The position numbers and the translations under genes are program-made. A DNA stretch of 64,000 bases from Capnocytophaga haemolytica (GTDB lineage Bacteria; Bacteroidota; Bacteroidia; Flavobacteriales; Flavobacteriaceae), in assembly GCF_001553545.1 (NCBI RefSeq), contig NZ_CP014227.1, positions 2,594,501-2,658,500 of the forward strand, given 5' to 3'. The notes beneath the pieces are model-generated. The model ran no database searches. It was not told where the DNA came from and saw nothing but the letters and a program-made list of their open reading frames with translations. Numbering within the stretch: the first letter of the stretch is position 1; each line of letters opens with the position of its first letter. Shown in pieces: positions 63,210-64,000 of the stretch.

Positions 63210-64000
63210 TTATCGGCTTAGGTAAAGCCAACCTGTTTTTTCTTTCTTTGCCCCACCTTGGGTGTAAGTGAGTACATAGAAATACGTGCCAATACCCAGC
63301 GCGCGACTGCCTACAACGCCTGCTACATTTGCCTTCCCGTGGAATTGCTCTGTTGGGTTGCTGTCGTAACGCTCAGAGTGGTAGACGAGTACCCCTTCTT
63401 CATTGAAAATAAGCACTTCTATAGGCGTACCTGCATCTTCGTGTGCCTCTACCCTGAAATAGTTAGCACTATTGCTCAGCGATACCCCATTGTAGATTTT
63501 TATGGTAGTATCTACAGGCGGCTCAGGCGTAGGATGAGGCATAGGGGTAACAGGTGGCTCAGGCACTGGCTGTGGCTCAGGTTGTGGCTGCACAGGTGGT
63601 TCAGGGGTAAGCTGTACAGGCGGCTTAGGAGCAGGCTTAGGCTGAGGCTCAGGTTTAAAGGTGCGCGATTGGCCGTCTTTATGCCGTAAGGGGTATTATC
63701 GCCACCTGAGCCTACCTTCTGCGTGCGCTCCTCATCGCTGTAATAGCCATTGCGATTTACGATGAGGTGCCGTATGTGCTCCACGCTTATCAAGGAGAAG
63801 AAATCCACCTTGTAGAATCCATAACTCATTGTGGAGGTACCCCGTGCAGGCTCTGTTTTATACGAAGTGATACCCCCTGTGGTGAACGTGTGTTTTGAGC
63901 CAAAGAGGTGTCCCGCCTCGTGCAAGAGCGTATGCACATTCTTGTTCGACCACATATTGCCCTTTTGGGCTTGCGTATAGAAGCCCCCCAAGGTAGCAAT
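63210..64000 (-). CDS. Second metzincin protease with T9SS sorting domain, 5' cut and frame-switched
   Basis: Tandem paralogue of the protease at 60075-63134. It starts beyond the window. First frame (64000 to about 63655): NVHTLLHEAGHLFGSKHT zinc motif, STMSYG Met-turn, YYSDEERTQKVGSGGDN, YGIKTANRAP. It then runs out of frame into an SLSLSLLLSRLYSL tail ending at 63512. The -1 frame continues instead with KPEPQPKPAPKPPVQ, a Pro-rich linker, and a T9SS type B domain (IEVLIFNEEGVLVYHSERYD, IGTYFYVLTY, GWLYLSR) ending at 63210. The HYR-like repeats of the neighbour are absent. The join lies at T TTA AAC (63653-63659). Confidence 0.85.
63653..63659 (-). other. T TTA AAC heptamer at the frame switch
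   Basis: In the protease frame the codons are CCT TTA AAC CTG. A -1 slip on TTA AAC yields TTT AAA, then CCT GAG CCT CAG, which is exactly the frame of the sorting domain. The heptamer U UUA AAC is a classic -1 slippery site (as in coronaviruses). A lost T or A in CCTTTTAAACC or CCTTTAAAACC would produce the same picture. Confidence 0.7.

Overview
The window comes from a Bacteroidota genome of the class Flavobacteriia, plausibly Capnocytophaga or a close relative (inference from gene content; no database was searched). Evidence: promoters of the Bacteroidota type (TTG, about 19-20 bp, TAnnTTTG) recur before genes; there is a SusC/SusD polysaccharide utilisation locus with a one-protein hybrid two-component regulator; proteases carry type IX secretion (T9SS) type B sorting domains; Shine-Dalgarno sequences are mostly absent; IS5/IS1380/IS30-type elements are present.

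Layout. 1-7.3 kb: mutY (cut by the left edge), tatA, a GH109-like lipoprotein, nhaD, a GH16 lipoprotein, a cyclophilin-FKBP fusion and a coiled helical protein. 7.8-25.4 kb: the complete str-S10-spc-alpha ribosomal superoperon on the minus strand, rpsL to rplQ, including fusA, secY, infA, rpoA and the short rpmJ. It is interrupted by two conspicuous non-coding structures, between rpsJ and rplC and between infA and rpmJ. 25.5-27.3 kb: an SH3-like secreted protein and a PfkB sugar kinase broken in a G7 run. 27.6-41.7 kb: an arabinan-type utilisation locus (SusC, SusD, GH43, HTCS regulator, GH43, an unassigned 663-residue secreted protein, aldose epimerase). Both transcription blocks of this locus share a GAATAC-N8-GTATTC motif with further half sites at 11-bp multiples, a good candidate for the HTCS operator.

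41.9-50.5 kb: an IS-rich accessory patch. An IS30 transposase fragment, a complete but inactivated IS1380 element and the stump of an EcoRV-like restriction enzyme abut each other. A second, nearly identical copy of the SH3-like gene follows. Then two same-orientation IS5-family copies tightly bracket four plus-strand genes (clan GH-A-like lipoprotein, asnA, zinc peptidase, lipB), like a composite transposon. 50.7-60 kb: housekeeping genes pheT, carbonic anhydrase (with a telomere-like heptamer repeat in its 5' leader), ribD, nrdB, a phosphopantetheinyl transferase, pdhB, smpB and a conserved unknown. A 280-bp MITE-like element with IS5-like ends lies between the transferase and pdhB.

60-64 kb: two tandem secreted metzincin proteases with T9SS type B sorting domains. 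Each reading frame is interrupted by a -1 shift: the first in the signal peptide at a T7 run, the second at a T TTA AAC heptamer exactly between protease domain and sorting domain. Phase variation, programmed frameshifting and single-base sequence errors are all possible; the fact that three such contractions occur in the window makes sequence error a serious alternative. No tRNA, rRNA or CRISPR array was seen.
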